Positions 40,097 through 51,538 of a stretch of DNA of 64,000 bases are shown piece by piece. Both the position numbers and the translations under genes were made by a program. The stretch is from Marchantia polymorpha subsp. ruderalis. Taxonomy: Eukaryota > Streptophyta > Marchantiopsida > Marchantiales > Marchantiaceae. The stretch spans positions 14,262,501 to 14,326,500 of the forward strand of contig AP031353.1 of the NCBI GenBank assembly GCA_037833965.1, written 5' to 3'. The notes under the pieces were generated by a model, which was not told where the DNA came from, made no database searches, and saw only the letters and a list, made by a program, of their open reading frames with translations. Each line of letters begins with the position of its first letter. The stretch's first letter is position 1.

Positions 40097-40243
40097 CAGC
40101 TCGAATCGCTCAGTTTAGTTCAGTTCAGTTCAGTTCCTACAGCTCAGTTCTCCCTAATCCACACGCCTGTTGAGCTCTCAGCTCGACCAGCAACACTCGG
40201 TCTTCGAAGACTCTGCTGAGTGTGGCGGTTGACCATCAGCAGC

Positions 40244-40255
40244 GGAATTTATATC
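40244..40255 (-). promoter_or_regulatory. TATA element of the lipase gene
   Basis: On the minus strand GATATAAATTC lies about 150 bp upstream of the lipase ATG. It would place the transcription start near 40215 with a leader of about 120 nt. A short CAGTT repeat near 40110-40137 falls in that leader. Motif and distance are the only evidence. Confidence 0.5.
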
Positions 40256-40259
40256 GACC

Positions 40260-42884
40260 ATCTCCCGCCTGCTCACACTCCAAAGACCGCAGGCAGTCGA
40301 TGTGTCGACGCTGAGATAGCAGAGGTCGTTCGTTGCGAGCTCTAGAACCTCCGCGTCTAGTGTACGCTGCCACCGACAGTGCAGTGCCCGCCCGGACCCT
40401 CCTCAGCTCAAGAAGAATGGGCTAAAGTATAACCGAGGGCGATGATAATGATCGTCGGCAGGACTTATGAAACTCTCAGAAGCGGAAAAGTAAAACACCA
40501 AAAGGTCCCCGAAGGACATGGCATGGCGGTTGTTAGCCATGACCAGTCTTGGCACATCTGTCGAGGGGGTTCTGGTCCCTGCGAAAAATCTCTCTGTAAA
40601 ACTCGCGTTGCTCTGACAGTATTCTTTGCAGGACGACTGATAGTTTGGCTGGACTGTTCGAAGCTCCTAACTTCGTTATTGCAGTTTCACTGGAACAACT
40701 TGTGAGCTGGAAGAGATAGACTTCGAGGTAGTTTGAGCGTCATCCTTTCGCTACAATTCTTTTGCTTGGAATCCCTCACGTCAGCAGTGAGGATCTGCAG
40801 GACAAGACTAGAGGACTCGAGGACCCTCCCAAAGCTAAGTGTCAGACCAAAGTAGGACTTGTTGTGGGATACCAAAATGTTACAGTTCCCCCAAGCTTTA
40901 CATTCTTTGACGTGCCATTAAGGAACACTCACTTTCACTCTTGGCTATGGAGCTTACCAGCTCGATCAGTTTTGAGTGCGTTAATTGATGCATTTCGGTG
41001 ACAGATGGAAATGCCAACTACAATGCAGATTACCTTCTTATGTGATATGTTTGATTAATCTCCACATCGACGACTGCACCAGACGAGCTTCAAAATTGGC
41101 AAAAGTAATCAAGCTGCAGATTGCAATTATTGTGCATTCGGACAGAGCAGTATCCGGCGGAGGAGGAGGTCTCGTCGGGATGATAAGCCGGGAAATGTTG
41201 GTCGGTCCATGGATGTCCATGGGCGCGAGTGCATGCCGTACGTGTGTCGATCAGAGTTACTTGCGCGTTGCAGACAAAGGAGGAGGTGAGCTGCTGAGGG
41301 ATCGCAGCCAGTCCCGGGGCTCTGGTCTCGGCCGGTGCAGACAACGATAATCTCATGTCGCGGGAACGCTCCAACGATTTGGTCCAGCTAGCTGCGTCCT
41401 TCAAGCTTCAAGGAGGTCCTCCCGTTCCTCGAATCTCGCGCAGCTGAGCCAGCGTCTAGTCGGTCAGGGCTTTGCAATTATGTCCGAGGTCCAGTCACAC
41501 TTAGGTCAAACTGTGGACTCCACAATTATCAGAACACGATAAGTCAAGCTCTCCCAGATTGGGAAATCCCAACTTTCTCTTGTGATGCGATTGTGGCTAG
41601 CCCGTACGTTTCTGCAATCCCGAGGGTCTTCACCTCATTTTACATATCCAATCTATCCAGTTGCTTGAATTCACGAGCCGAGCTCCTTGTAAAGCTCGGG
41701 ACATTGTAATATACTTCTGATAACATCTGCAACTAGTTAGTGCTTCCCGTTGTAGTGATTCGGAGTATAATATTCAATTAATCATGAGTACTTGTATTGG
41801 ACACCTGTGAGTGACATTTGGTGACGCAACAAGTCTAGAGCTTGAAAGTTGGAAATTTCGTAATTTTTGCGGTCACGATAAGATCTCAGTAGGCAAACAT
41901 GTTATTTGAATAAATGTTTTTTTAAGTGTAATATCGCTGCTCTAAGAAAAAAGTCATCTGAATCCAACCTCACCTACTCTGCAACCATCTACTACAAGTT
42001 AAAGCACAACGTCGTTTAACGATGTGAAAACAGACTTCCTCACGAAGGTGAAATATTTGGGGCCCCCTCCACAGGAATGACTGACAACAGTGGCCTGCTG
42101 CCCATGCTCGACGGTCCTGGATCGTCCAAACTCACTCGAGTTATGTAATCACTGTGCGGGCTTCGCGTTCCTGTTTGCACGAAGGGTGAACAAGTCGACC
42201 TTACGATGGACTTCTTACTCGAGAACCACAACTGGAGGTGATCCCCTGCGCAGAGTGATCTCGACTTTGTTGTTCTGCGTGTGATGTGGAGCGTTTATCT
42301 CAAGGGTAACCCGAGGGATGTTCCAGCCAGGGATCTGACTCCATTCTTGTTTGTTTGTTTTCGATTGCATGGCTCTATATGAAGGCGTTATAATGTTTAC
42401 CCTCGATCAAGGCCCGGGAAAAATACTTTTGCATATTGCTACTAACCTCATCCTGTGTTCACAACTCTCTAGGTGCATTTCCACATGTAAAATACAAGTA
42501 ATTGATATATTGTTTTGGAAATATGTACTGCATTCAGCGAACACTCACTTTCTTTAGTGCTTCTTGACCAAAGTTAATGTTCACTAAATGCCGTTGCCAT
42601 GTTGATTACTGTATATATTAACATGGCAACGGATCAACTTTGATATAACATCAGATCTTTTATACCTCATTAAACATATATATACTCGCACTCAGCCCGG
42701 TATGTCAGTCCATCTGCAGGAATCTAACCTCCAGCATTAGATGTTGTCGCTGTAAAGCGAATTCCTTCTAATCTTCATACAAGAAGATTACTTGAGAAAC
42801 TTCCGTCTGAATGGTCTATGATTGGAAATCAGCCCCCGAGGGTTGAAGCAAGGGGCTTGAAATGGGTTCGACTACAATATTCAG
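40260..42884. other. Intergenic region upstream of the lipase
   Basis: The first few hundred bases are probably the lipase promoter. The remainder contains only short frames without domains, and I see no gene. Confidence 0.5.
42591..42632. repeat. Hairpin, 16-bp arms, 10-nt loop
   Basis: Arms 42591-42606 and 42617-42632 pair with one mismatch around an AT-rich loop. The hairpin is intergenic and isolated. Confidence 0.85.
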
Positions 42885-43285
42885 TGATTTAGGGGCAATG
42901 ATGTACACCCTAAAGGGCATACAACTACATCTACATGCATAACAGTCAAAAATTCATCGTCATGCATAAGAGTCAACCACGAAGCGTATCGTAATATGTA
43001 CCACTCTATGCCCGTCATTACTAGATCTTTATGTTTAGATTAGGAGTGTTGAATGAGAAATGAAATGTTTAGCATGACAATCAGAACTTGTTTCTTGTCA
43101 AAGGTGAATGCAGCGCTAAATTTCCTTGTTATAGGTCTCTATCCAATAAGTTCTAGATCTAAAGATAAAGATCTAGAAATGATGGGCATAGAGTGGTACA
43201 TATTACGATACGCTTCGTGGTTGACTGTTATGCATGAAGATGAAGATGTATGCCCTTTAGGGTATACATCATTGCGCCTAAATCA
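42885..43285. mobile_element. Foldback (MITE-like) element
   Basis: Two arms at about 42885-43043 and 43153-43285 are inverted copies of each other, differing at few positions. The left arm carries an extra ~28 bp formed by tandem duplication of a CATGCATAACAGTCAA-like word. About 110 bp of unrelated sequence lies between the arms. There is no coding capacity. Long terminal inverted repeats with a short centre fit a foldback MITE of a DNA transposon. No target-site duplication was identified, so the superfamily is open; an inverted tandem duplication of local DNA is the alternative. Confidence 0.7.
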
Positions 43286-45911
43286 TTGCCCTTTGCTACA
43301 CGCATTTTGGGGTTTGATATGACCTACAGAAAGATGAAAACTTTGCCAAGTTTCCACAAATTTCGGCATGTTAGCAGATAAGAATGGACCAGAAGAGAAG
43401 AGAAGTGGATCGACCTTGTTTCCTTCAGGAGCTGTTTTCTCTTCGAGAGAACGAGGAGCGAGCAGATTCTGAAAATCCGGAATTCTTTCTTATCTGAAAT
43501 TTTATTATCTCTCGGGCTTTATTCTCTTGATGTCCTTTCTATGAATTCGATACAAATTGAGTCAGAAACATTCTCTTTCTAGCCCTACGTATATTGTACT
43601 TGAGTAGAAAATAACCTCGAATCCTACTCCAAGTAAAATGTTTTATAATCAGTCAGAGTGTTGCGATTCTGATTCTTCAAATTTGATAATAAATGAACAG
43701 CACAATATTTACATGAAGACAATCTCACGAATTGAGTTCAAACCACGGGAAAATAGCATAAGTTTTTCGTTATCTCAAATGTGGGATTCCAACTTCTCTC
43801 CATGACAAGGAGAAAACAAGAGAGAATCTTCTCTCTCTAAGAGAACGGCCTCATAGAAGAAAAATGTCTGAGATTGAAATGGTAAAGTCTCCATCCAAAC
43901 CCTCTGTTTTTGGCACCCATAATTATTCTTAATCGATTTGTTCCCAAATGGATTTGAAGGTGGATAGAGAACTTGTGTTCTCTATCCACCTTAAATTCCA
44001 CTGCCACTTTATGGCTCAAAGTGCAGGGGTTACATGTCTCACCAATGGTAGGTGTTACATATCAGAGTGTAATGCTCATGGCGCCCAGCTAACATTATTG
44101 CAACGTGGAAAACATCATGTCAGTTCCACATGTATCTAAATGGAAAATGCCTTTTAATGTAATTTATATCAGAGTCCGTTTTTTTATCGTCTTCCAAGAT
44201 ACGATATCCACCAATATTCGATTCAAGAAACAAACTCTTAAAAAGGAAGAGAAAAACGAACGTTAAACCTTGAAAAGGCTAGAATTTTTTAATAATAGAT
44301 ACGGCGCCAAAATACTCAGAAGAGATGAAAAATAGTGGAAAAATATCAAACCATCGAACCGACTAGAACCTCAGAGCCTAGCATAATTTTCTTGTGTTGA
44401 ATTATTGCCCCATGTGTCCATCGAGCAACTGAACCATAAAAGAGAAGAAGAAGAAAATAAAAAATCGATCAATGCAGATAGTGGTGCAACTCAAGCACCG
44501 TCGCGAAGATGTGGACAGCCAACTTAATTGCATGAGAAAATTCAGTGGAATACACATCCACTGCAAAAGGACGGAGCGTTTTTTTCTGACCATGGAGTAC
44601 AATAAGATCGCCGCAGTTTTGCTTTCAGTTTTGATTTCATCCATTGCTGACCGCGTCGTTTTGATAAATGTCCTCGACACTTTTTAGACACATGTGCGAA
44701 AGCCCAACTACTCTGTCCATGTTGCATTGCTCTGTAATGACACGTTGCGCAATCAATCTACTTCTCGGGATGCTTTGCATTATGTTGCACCCCAATCTAC
44801 TGTTTCGGATGCAGTATAGACTATATATACTGCATAGTACATTCTGAACTAGCTACGATAATGTTGGAATCTAGCCTCATGCTCTGGCTCCCCATTTGGT
44901 TTCGTACATGAATTACTTTGTACGTTTCCTCGTCATTCCCGAATTCATTCTCTATGTGCATGAAGAACGTTTCTGTCATAAACATTAAAATTTGGAAATT
45001 TCTGCCGAGTCAGTAGCGAGAGAGCACGAGCGGGTGTGGATTTAGTAGAACAATAACGAATGTGACCCTCTTTTCACCACCTGATGCATGTGACCCGCGA
45101 GATCACCTAGAAAATTACTGCCAACATGATATAAGCACACTGATGTACATTGCTGTAATCGGGTTTTGAGTAGAGCGTAAGACTATCGAAGATGATGTTA
45201 CCAGGAAACTTACTACAACCAAACAATGTTTGAGATGAATTGCAGTAAACGGATAAATCTAATAAATTACACGGATTGATGAAAGCAGTTTCGCTACTCG
45301 GTGGTAGCATTCTGACCTTCACAGCAGGAAGTCTGCACCTCAGCTACCTCAGAAAAGGTTGGGAAGAACCAGTGACGAGATTTGGAGCATTTAAATCAGC
45401 ATCCAAATCATTGAACTTAAGTAGTAATAGATGTGAAATCCCCTCATATCCTACAATAATTAAAAACTAAATGGATAATGTGGAGCTAGTCCCAAATACT
45501 ATACAGAGCATGATAATGTCTAGCACCTATTACGCCAACTATCTAGGTTTCAAGTCAGACACGAGCAAAGCAAAGCCACACATTTAACAAGTACTAAACT
45601 CAGGAAAGTGAAGCACTGACCAGCGAGCCGGAACCACCGACCTCTCGTCCTCCCCGTCACCAGGCATGTCACAACCCACAGCAGTTGTGGTGAATGTACC
45701 CGTCTACTCAGCTTGATCATTCTCAAAGTTTTGATAACGATGATCCAGTTTATATTTGTTGATTTTTATTTGTAAACCAAGCCCCAGAAACCAATTGTCT
45801 AATTATAAGATAAATTTTATTTAGATAGTTTCTGGAGACAAGTCCACAGTGAGACCAGGATTTAGCTGCCGGAGATCGATTGCCTCGTTTGGAGGCATCA
45901 CCGGTACATAT
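43286..45911. other. Intergenic region
   Basis: No coding sequence or RNA gene is supported here. Short frames exist on both strands without domains. A perfect hairpin lies at 43957-43992. Confidence 0.5.
43957..43992. repeat. Perfect hairpin, 16-bp arms, 4-nt loop
   Basis: Arms 43957-43972 and 43977-43992 are exact reverse complements with loop TTGT. No gene context explains it. Confidence 0.9.
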
Positions 45912-46002
45912 AAAATAGAAAGATTTTTATCACAGCCTTTCTTTGTAGCAGAAGTTTTTACAGGTTCACCCGGAAAATTTGTAAGTCTTAGAGATACTGT
46001 TA
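45912..46002 (+). other. Plastid atpB fragment in nuclear DNA (NUPT)
   Basis: About 90 bp translates to [21 protein letters not shown] followed by KFVSLRDTV. This is the conserved C-terminal part of the ATP synthase beta subunit. The [13 protein letters not shown] wording is the plastid form; the mitochondrial protein reads PFHVAEVFTGAPG. Codon use is AT-rich as in plastid genes. Similarity stops abruptly on both sides, and a 135-codon frame (45849-46256) runs through it only by chance. It is best read as a small plastid insertion, perhaps filler at a repaired break. Some flanking bases may be further plastid pieces I could not identify. Confidence 0.7.
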
Positions 46003-46445
46003 ATTTCACAGAAATCCTGGTTGATCAAAAAACTGGAAAAGAGGTTTCAGCAATTTCGAAAAATCAGTGGCGCTGCTGGGTTATGGCTTTCGAAATAGAA
46101 GGCATATATACAGTAAAAAACTTGTCGAAATACGAATATTACCGAACCGAGATGGGAAGATATCGGTATGGGAGAATGCAAGCCAACGATTTTTGCTACT
46201 TCAAGACCAGCACCAATTATATTTTACGCAAGACCCTCTCTGGCACTTGTCCTTGAGCTGACTGTGCTCTCTCTGTCGATCTCTCCCTCCCTGTCTATCT
46301 CTTTCTTGTCTTGTTGGACAGAGTGGAGGAGGAGGAGCACCTCTGCGGCCACTCCCTGGGTCAGGCATGTCCTTTAAACCCATGAGTGAAGAGTCTCTGG
46401 CGAGACACGACGGGGAATAGATCCCATGTCCGAAGAGGGAGAAGC

Positions 46446-46606
46446 ATACTTACCTGGGCGGGGCCTATCGCTGATCCGGAAGGGCGATGACCTAGAATCA
46501 GCTCCTCCATTGCACCAAGGTCGGGCCAGTTCTAGCATTTCCCCGAGGGGAAAATGCACGTCATAATTTGTGGCAGAGGAGGGCTCGCGTTCGCGCGGCC
46601 CTCCAC
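46446..46606 (+). ncRNA. U1 spliceosomal snRNA
   Basis: The 161-nt segment begins ATACTTACCTGG, the U1 5' end that pairs with 5' splice sites. It continues with a CGGGG-type start of stem-loop I and has the U1A-type loop CCATTGCAC in stem-loop II. The Sm site AATTTGTGG sits near 46564, and a final GC-rich stem-loop IV is closed by a TTCG loop. Order and length match plant U1. Stem-loop I, which binds U1-70K, reads GATCCGGAAG where the usual form is GATCANGAAG. I found no clear plant snRNA upstream element at -70 or TATA box at -30. A sequence resembling the upstream element lies only about 20 bp before the start. It may therefore be a variant or an unexpressed copy. CA...AG-type 3' signals may lie just downstream. 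Confidence 0.85.
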
Positions 46607-46714
46607 AACCAAAAGCAATAAGCATCCGACTCTACAACACGATCGAGCCAGCAAACCGCAATTTGCAATTTGATGCACAATAAGTTTTCCAATCTGAACA
46701 GATGCCATCTCGTG

Positions 46715-46985
46715 ACACGACCTCAGATTGCAGCCTAGGTAAGAATTGTTAGCTACGATGAGATGTGAGGTCGAAGTGTCATCAGTAAATGTAAACGTCG
46801 ATCTTGTAGTCAGCTGATTTCAAAATGCATGGTTGCATAATCCTATCTAGTTGCGATCTTGTAGTTCGACGTCAAATTACAACCTCTGTACGAAGCAGTT
46901 GTGACTATGAGGGTCTAGATGTGGGGTCGAAGTGTCACCAGAAAAGGTAGACGAAGAGTTGGTAATCAACAGCCGAACTAGCCAC
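46715..46985. repeat. Diverged tandem duplication, period about 155 bp
   Basis: The word GAGGTCGAAGTGTCATCAG near 46767 recurs as GGGGTCGAAGTGTCACCAG near 46923. Flanking words such as CGATCTTGTAGT and AACCTC/CAGCCT recur at matching offsets. The two copies are clearly related but diverged, so the duplication is old. It lies just downstream of the U1 gene. Confidence 0.55.
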
Positions 46986-48745
46986 AATGAAGACAGTCTG
47001 TCAGGCAGGATGGAGAAGAGTCAGGTGACATGAAAGTGCGAGAGTAATGTCCGATTCCTCGATGAGATAACCGATTGTTCTCACTCCAAAGAAAGATTCT
47101 GAAGCAGGGCTGAAAAGACTTCGCTTTCTGTACACCTTCACCTTACTGTCATCGAATATGCAATTAAATGCAGCGTTTCCAAATAGCAGGTTGGCCACTG
47201 TCCCAGAGCACTCCTTGATCTGTATATTGTACACCCTCGAGGTGGTTCTTCGTCATCTTACACTCTGGCGAGAGACCAAAATCTTGTAGTCCGAGTAGTG
47301 TATTCTAAGCACATCGTCTCGCAGGAATGGAATCAGTTTCATTCGCCTTGCTGTACGTGCCTTGAAGTGCCAATACTCTCGAGTGGTCTTCACTCGGGAG
47401 TATTATAGAGTTCTGTACAGCATTCTGTCATCAAAGTGTAATGAGCATGTTAATCTGAAACCGTTCTCACAGTCTTGAAGTGAAATCCTCTCTAAAAGTC
47501 CATAATTTAATTCATTAATGACTAGAATATTGATTGGCATAATATTCTGAGAGTTCGATCTGAGCGAGAGTTCCTCTTTTTTAATCCTCATGAGGAACGA
47601 GTTTCACAATCATGGGAGTTACTCTTCTTCGTGAATGTGTTAGAATGTATGGGGTTCTCTAGAAGGTAGACAGGACTGTCCCAGACGTCGAATGCTGTAT
47701 CTTATCAAAATTGTCGTAAAAGTTGCGACTCCTGGTGGAAAGTTCGTAGGGAGAAGAAGAAGAAGTTTCAATTATGACCCGTCCACTTCATGGTCACAAG
47801 CACGAAGACCATGTCCACAGGCGCCAGGGATATATGCAGCGTCTTAACTGACCTCTAGAGGAGCTGCCCATACTACAAGAAAGGGATTGATACTTTGTAA
47901 GACTGGGTCCTGATTCCTATTTGAGAACCATGAGAACTCCCTCCTTCACACGTCTTTGCAAGCCAGATCTCTTTGCAATGTATCTGGTCCATGTCAGGCA
48001 GACGAGTTCCTGAAGATCATGCGTGTCAGGTTGCACGGATTGAACTCCAAGCTTGGACTCTTCGCTGACACCCAAAACTCTGGATTCCTGGACAAACGCG
48101 AGAAGATAGGCAGATGCATAGTTGGATTCGACCTCCTCACATCCCGGACGAGTAAGGACCGCAGAGATGAGGCCATTTCACATGGAAAACACAAACGCTT
48201 CATTCGATTATGACGAGCGGGCCAGGAGGAAACCATATCGAGCACTTTTATGCACATCATGCCCCACGAAGAATGAATGACTCTCGGCCAGAAGACGTCA
48301 CGTGTTGGACACTACCGGAGAGACGAATGTGGATTCTCATCGTCGATCACGCAACTCCGGACCGCCTTCATCCAGTGCCTTCAGCTGGAAGGGATCGAGC
48401 TCTCTAACATTAGCAGAAGCAGGAGCAGGAGCAGCCCACGTCCGAAATGGATCACGTGTTCACGCAAAGAGGTTCTTCTATCCTCTCAAAGTATTCTGAC
48501 CAGCCTCGCTCTCTTATCTACATCTGTCTCAGGGCATACATACATCACACTCTGCACGACCTTATAATGGAATCCTCAGACTAAAATCATGAAGGAATGC
48601 CTGTGTCGGTACCTGTCGGCATCTCGAATCTAATACCTCCGAACTGTGAGAATTTGTACACTTTCAGAATGGTCGTGAAATTGAAGCTCAATAGAGAATC
48701 TGTCGAGGCCTGTACCAGAAGCCAAAGGCCATATGAACATGTAGT

Positions 48746-49240
48746 TTGATTGTTTCTTTCGTGGAGTTCATTCCTGTCTTTGTTTTCCAGGACGGACGGA
48801 AGGTTGTTACCTCATACGACATCACCTCGAAGTTCAGCCCATCTCCTGTACTGTCTGTCACTCGATTCCGGTTCTCTGGACAAGCATTGATTGACCATTA
48901 TCACGAGGCCGCAATTATTTCGTCTTCAGAAGCTATTCGGGAGACTCAGTCCGAATGTGAGTGAGCACCTTCAATCCTTTCCTTAGAGTTCATGTCGTTT
49001 CCGAGGTAGCTGGTCATCTGCCCTGAACGCCGCCAAGAGTGTCGCAGACAGAGGGAAGGAGGAAAGTGTTGGAAGGCTTAAGTGCAGCTCAAGCCGGTCA
49101 CAAACTTCCGATGAATGATAAACTCAAGGGCGTGTAAATTATATTGCATGCAGATTATCACGGCATGACGCTGAGATTCTGGTTCGGTCGTGGTTTCAAG
49201 TACACTGTTTCAACCTTGGGACCCACATCAGGCCAAAAAT
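48746..49240 (+). other. Possible exons of an unrecognised gene
   Basis: A segment after TTTTCCAG at about 48790 is open and protein-like, containing DGRKVVTSYDITSKF and TRFRFSGQALIDHYHEAA. Another follows a TTGCATGCAG acceptor near 49152 and contains GMTLRFWFGRGFKYTVSTLG. Composition and splice-like borders suggest coding sequence, but I recognise no family and cannot define start, stop or all introns. It could be a gene fragment. Confidence 0.2.
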
Positions 49241-51538
49241 GTGTTGTCCAGTTTGTTGACTGGTCACAAAGATCTGCAACTCCTCACTGGCCCACGGCTC
49301 CAGTGTTAGACCCTAGGAGGTCACATGTTAGCATTTTGACACATAGCAGTACCTGAGAATAAACAGAATATCAACGTGACTCACTAGTTCCTTACATACA
49401 GAGAGCGCCATCTCCACCGCTGGCTACGGGCCAGCGCACGCTGTGGACTACAGCGCAGAGACCATAGTTAGAAGTGCGTATCAGGAACCGAAGATTTGGA
49501 GCACTAGATCCAAGGCCTAGGTCGAGATTCAACTCGAAATAGAACAATCAAAATCAGCAGCGGATAGGCACAGAGTCGTGAGTGGGAGTGGAGTACGCAT
49601 CTATATATGTAGCGGTTGCAGGCAAACATACTCCAGAACAAGATTTTGTATGTTACATCTCAACATCCTGAATGCCGATTTTGCGCTAATGGAAAGATGT
49701 CCAGGCATTGAATTCGGAAATCGTGAGATGTACATACGACAAAGAGAACTTCCGTTGATATATAGACGCGTGTAGCTGTTTTCAAGCATCGCGTGCAAGA
49801 GAGAGCAAGAGAGCTTTCGTTGGTGAAATTCACCCCCGTGTAGAAGGATCGCAGTTTACGGAAAATTCAAGTACCCGAGGAAACATGATAAAAATTTTAT
49901 GTTCGTGAGTGGATTCGTTGATGCTGTTACGTTCTCCGAAGAGAACAACCCAATGGGCAATCTTACGACTAGGAAGGGAGTTTCTACAGAATTCTGGGTG
50001 CAAAATACATAAGCTCATCTCCACCAGACAGCTCCGTGGAGTCGAGGATCTAGCCACTCCTCTACCCACGAGGAGATGGATCAGAACTCTAACCGCTTTC
50101 CATATGTCACTCTGAGACTAGCACATATATTCAAACACCTAGAACATGTGACAGTTCAAATTGAATCGCTCGTGATAGATGAATTTCATCTTCAACTAGG
50201 ATTAAAGTATCTTCCTTGCGCACAGAAATCTCTTCTATCTCTCAGGTATACCCCAGCCATTGATTGGGGTCTTCGCCAGTTCATATAAAGTATTAGTATA
50301 GTAAGGACCCGTTGTCGATGTGATTCCATGGGGACCGGCAAAGTAGATCCATCCTTGGTCGCATACTCATAAATTTCACATCAGTGCTTGACCACCTCTC
50401 CTTCTGCAGCTCCCGCCGGGCACTCTGCTCACCTTATGTTCTGCTAGTCTTCACATCGAGGTGGTCAAGAAAGGGAGAGCCTCGGAACACAACCAGGCCA
50501 AGAAAATTCCCATCTGGGTATTGTAATCAACATCGCTCCACTTTCTAGCCCTCCGAACAATTTCAGTGTTAAAAACAGCGACCGCATGTCGCTGTCTACC
50601 TATGCATCTACCCGTCTAACTATCTATGTACATACTCATCCGTCGAGAAGAAAATTGTCGTGCCTCCACCACCCTCGTCATCGGTGGGATGGCGATGACA
50701 ATGGTACTACATCCTACCATTTTCCAGAAGGTTTTTGTTTTTTTTTAAGCTTTTTTTCTTTCGGTATCCCTGGTTTTTGTCGTTGTTGTTTTCAAGGCTT
50801 GCCGTCGCAACTCAAAATCTTCTTCTCTTCCTGGGGCAGCATATGTAGTCAAGCATCGGTACAAAGGTATCATCACGACCCAAATCTATCAAAACTCAGC
50901 CGCAGCAGTTACTCCTACTCAGTCGTCTTTCACTCCCACCAGAAGTCAATCGATCGCTCGCTCACTCGCTTGGCGCGCTGCTGCGTTCCCCGTCGACATG
51001 CAGCCAAAATTCGCGCTTCTCTTCACCATCCCGCGAGCGAGCTGCTTCCTAGGCTGGGCTGGGCTGGGCTAAGCAGAGCTGAACTGAACTGAGCTGAAAG
51101 AAACTGAACTGGCTGACTGTCCGGAAGGATGTTCGAACTTATTTACATTCTATAAAACAATGCCTACCCATCCATCCAACCTCCTCCTCTTCTCCTCCAA
51201 TCTTCTTCCTCCTCCTCATCCTCCTCCTCCTCTTCTCCTCGTCCGCCCTTCGAATGCTGCAGCATCTACCCCTGCCGGCGAGGCCAATCAATCTCTAAGG
51301 CTGGCTATCTACGACGTGCTCTCCATCTGAAGCACTCGTCGCTCTAGGGACTCCTCAGGGCTCTGAATTTGTACAAGAGGGCTCACACGAGGAATCCCGT
51401 AAATGTCAAAACAAGTCCACTCGCTCAAGCCTCGCTCCACTTCGTCTCGTCCTCCTGGCGGCGCCATCGCAATGCGATTCAGATTCATCGCGCTGCCATG
51501 AATGCAGTTCCCCTCGAGTCCTCAATCACCGTCTAACG

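Larger units (their letters stand above)
46607..51538. other. Intergenic region between U1 and the U-box gene
   Basis: No gene is firmly supported. Weak candidates are a 77-codon minus-strand frame at 47001-47234 and two plus-strand segments near 48746-49240, described separately. A hairpin with 14-bp arms and one mismatch lies at 47372-47404. A long pyrimidine-rich CCTCCT stretch at about 51177-51245 lies downstream of the U-box gene. Confidence 0.45.

Noticed and set aside
45849-46256. 135-codon frame as an intact gene
   Set aside because: Only the central ~90 bp has homology (plastid atpB) and the ends are unrelated, so it is a chance frame through an insertion.
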